Shown here piece by piece: positions 62,370 to 64,000 of a DNA stretch of 64,000 nucleotides; within the stretch, counting starts at the first letter, position 1; the number at the start of each line of letters is the position of its first letter. The notes under the pieces are model-generated. The model had not been told where the DNA came from, made no database searches, and worked only from the letters and a program-made list of their open reading frames with translations. Position numbers and translations under genes: made by a program. The DNA is from Singulisphaera acidiphila DSM 18658 (GTDB taxonomy: Bacteria > Planctomycetota > Planctomycetia > Isosphaerales > Isosphaeraceae), in the NCBI RefSeq assembly GCF_000242455.2, contig NC_019892.1, forward strand, positions 4,402,001-4,466,000. The letters are read 5' to 3'.

Positions 62370-64000
62370 TCAGGGACCGCCCGAATCGAGCGAGATACCC
62401 TCTACGGCTGCGAGGGAAACGAGGGCCTTCATCGCCCCCCGGAAATCGAACAGGTCGAGCGCCTGGGCAGCACGCTCGACTTCATCGCCGCGTGAACCCT
62501 TCAGCGCGGCACGAACGTGTTCCAGAGCGTTCTCGACATCAGGGTTGTTCTTGAAAACGAGATCGGCCAGTTCGCGGAGTGCCGTTTCGAGCGCGGGCCG
62601 GTCCACGGCCTCCCCGGCTTGCCCTCCCGAAACTTGCGCCTCGGCCCGGGCGGCTGCCGCCTGTTGTGCGAACGGCTCCAGGCCCCGAATGACCACCGAC
62701 AGCTCCTGCTCAACGCCCGGCAGAAGCGTGCCAGCCTTCTCCAGGTCACTGACCCGCAATGCGGAATCGAGTTCCCCCGTCGCCCGGTGCAAGTCCATCG
62801 CCCCGATGTTCCCGGCCACACCTTTCAAAGTGTGGGCCTGGCGTTCGGCATCCGTTAGCCGGCCCTCCGCGATCGCGGCCCGGACTCGGTCGACGCTGGT
62901 CGCATAGTCACGGTGGAAATCGAGTAGCAGCTTACGATAGAGCGTTTCGTTCCCAGCCACCCGTCTGAGCCCGGTAACGCGATCGATCCCTGACCACTCG
63001 CTCGCCTCCGGCCGAGCGGGCTGGGGGGGAATTCTCTCCTCCGGTTGCGCTGGCAAGGTCTTCGCTGCAACCTTCCGCTCTCCCGGCTTGATCCACCGGA
63101 GCAGGACAGCGAAGAGCACGTCGGGGTCGATCGGCTTGGTCACGTGGTCGTCCATGCCGGCCTTGAGACTCTGCTCCCGGTCCCCAGCCATGGCGTGCGC
63201 GGTCATCGCGATGATCGGCAGGTCACGGTATCGCCCGTCGCCGCGCAACTCGACCGTCGCCTGCAAACCATCCAGCTCCGGCATCTGGATGTCCATGAGC
63301 ACCGCGTCGTAGGGGTTGGCACGCACCAATTCCACAGCCTCCCTACCGTTGGCTGCAATGTCCACGACGAGCCCGGCCGACTCCAGGATCTCCCGGGCCA
63401 CCTGCTGGTTGATCTCATTGTCCTCAGCCACCAGGACCCGGCTCCCCCGGATCGAGCCCATCGCCTCCAGTTGCATCGCCGGCACCGTTAGTGGGCGGAA
63501 GTCCTGGTGCTTGCTGTGGCCGAAGACCTCCATGATCGTGTTCAGAAGCACCGACTGACCCACCGGCTTGATGAGGAAGCCTTCGACCCCCACCCTCTCG
63601 GCCCGGCTCATGATCTCCTCCCGGCCGTAGGCCGTGACCATGACGACGGTCGGGGCCTGGTGCAGCCGCGACGATTTCTTGATCCGACGAGCTGCTTCGA
63701 TCCCGTCCATGCCGGGCATCTTGTAATCCATCAGGACCAGATCGAACGGCCGCCCCTCGTCGGCCGCCCGGTCCAAGGCTACGAGAGCCTCCGCGCCGGT
63801 GGTCGCAACGCCTACCTCGAAGGACATGGACTCGAGGGCGTCTGTCAAGATCTCGCGCGACGTTCCGCTGTCATCCACAACGAGCACGCGCAGCCCTTGG
63901 AGTTCGCCGACCAGACGGCCAAACCGGATCCTCGACTTGCGGGCCAGCCCGAAGGCCGCCGTGAAGTCGAAGACGCTCCCCTTGCCGGGCTCGCTCTCGA
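62370..64000 (-). CDS. Hybrid sensor histidine kinase, 3' part (REC-REC-HPt), cut by the window
   Basis: The reading frame stays open to the window edge. The sequence before the first receiver (SEPGKGSVFDFTAAFGLARK) is the end of a histidine kinase ATPase domain. Two receivers follow: one with LVLMDYKMPGMDG and one with AVLMDIQMPELDG, both with intact Asp. An HPt domain carries the phosphotransfer His in AHTLKGVAGNIGAMD. A C-terminal region of about 110 residues has no recognised motif. This is a multistep phosphorelay protein; the N-terminal sensor lies beyond the window. Its likely output is the downstream RsbU-like regulator. Confidence 0.93.
   Translation of the reverse strand, partial: ESEPGKGSVFDFTAAFGLARKSRIRFGRLVGELQGLRVLVVDDSGTSREILTDALESMSFEVGVATTGAEALVALDRAADEGRPFDLVLMDYKMPGMDGIEAARRIKKSSRLHQAPTVVMVTAYGREEIMSRAERVGVEGFLIKPVGQSVLLNTIMEVFGHSKHQDFRPLTVPAMQLEAMGSIRGSRVLVAEDNEINQQVAREILESAGLVVDIAANGREAVELVRANPYDAVLMDIQMPELDGLQATVELRGDGRYRDLPIIAMTAHAMAGDREQSLKAGMDDHVTKPIDPDVLFAVLLRWIKPGERKVAAKTLPAQPEERIPPQPARPEASEWSGIDRVTGLRRVAGNETLYRKLLLDFHRDYATSVDRVRAAIAEGRLTDAERQAHTLKGVAGNIGAMDLHRATGELDSALRVSDLEKAGTLLPGVEQELSVVIRGLEPFAQQAAAARAEAQVSGGQAGEAVDRPALETALRELADLVFKNNPDVENALEHVRAALKGSRGDEVERAAQALDLFDFRGAMKALVSLAAVEGISLDSGGP

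Noticed and set aside
1-64000. CRISPR arrays, tRNA or rRNA genes
   Set aside because: No regularly spaced short repeats and no cloverleaf or rRNA-like sequence was noticed on either strand.

Overview
The window looks like a piece of a GC-rich planctomycete chromosome, most likely of the Isosphaeraceae type. The main evidence is two DUF1559 proteins with pilin-like N-termini, a G8-domain beta-helix protein, several eukaryote-like Ser/Thr kinase and phosphatase signalling proteins, and GC-rich coding sequence with long open antisense frames. No tRNA, rRNA or CRISPR array was recognised. These are motif-level calls made by reading; no database search was run.

Layout. 0-5 kb: a small hypothetical protein, a membrane-anchored hypothetical protein, a monoheme cytochrome c, a RidA protein, an FKBP, a small GAF-like protein and an exported TIM-barrel isomerase-like protein. 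5.4-8.6 kb: a cluster of four exported Cys-rich proteins. One is a 16-Cys copper-storage (Csp/DUF326) type, one is a metallothionein-like protein with an internal duplication and 26 Cys, and two are unrecognised. The fourth diverges from the other three across an unusually AT-rich intergenic block. 8.7-16.6 kb: DUF1559, a membrane protein, a two-domain M16 peptidase, a PP2C phosphatase and a Cys/Met PLP enzyme. 16.6-18.9 kb: a tightly packed minus-strand run dnaJ/cbpA, CbpM/HspR-like regulator, small membrane protein, rnpA, yidD. 19-26.4 kb: a receiver-like protein, an Mrp ATPase without its usual CxxC, a G8 protein, a second DUF1559, a TPR protein and a higBA toxin-antitoxin pair. 26.5-31 kb: N-carbamoylputrescine amidase and agmatine deiminase (agmatine to putrescine), a second RidA, and an SDR/SIS gene pair.

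31-40.5 kb is rich in signalling: a GGDEF protein with a degenerate receiver, a 2-hydroxyacid dehydrogenase, a GH10-like protein that seems to lack its catalytic motifs, a Ser/Thr kinase, an FHA-GAF-PP2C phosphatase and an FAD-dependent oxidoreductase. 40.5-45.9 kb is an accessory-looking stretch: frameshifted DUF433/DUF5615 remnants followed by three exported proteins (diheme cytochrome, metzincin-like metalloprotease, trypsin-like serine protease). 46.3-49.6 kb is the ffh-rpsP-trmD-rplS run, without rimM. 49.9-55.3 kb: an S66 LD-carboxypeptidase, rsmH, a second 2-hydroxyacid dehydrogenase and a SulP transporter. 56.4-59.2 kb: a histidine kinase and an NtrC-type sigma54 activator, with repeated CGGCAA-like motifs on both sides and a possible -24/-12 promoter downstream. 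60-61.2 kb: a complete IS630-family element. 61.2 kb to the end: an RsbU-like response regulator and the 3' part of a hybrid histidine kinase that runs off the window.

Two families of palindromic intergenic repeats recur between genes. The best candidate for an undescribed system is the Cys-rich exported protein cluster; the secreted cytochrome/protease trio and the sigma54 circuit come next.
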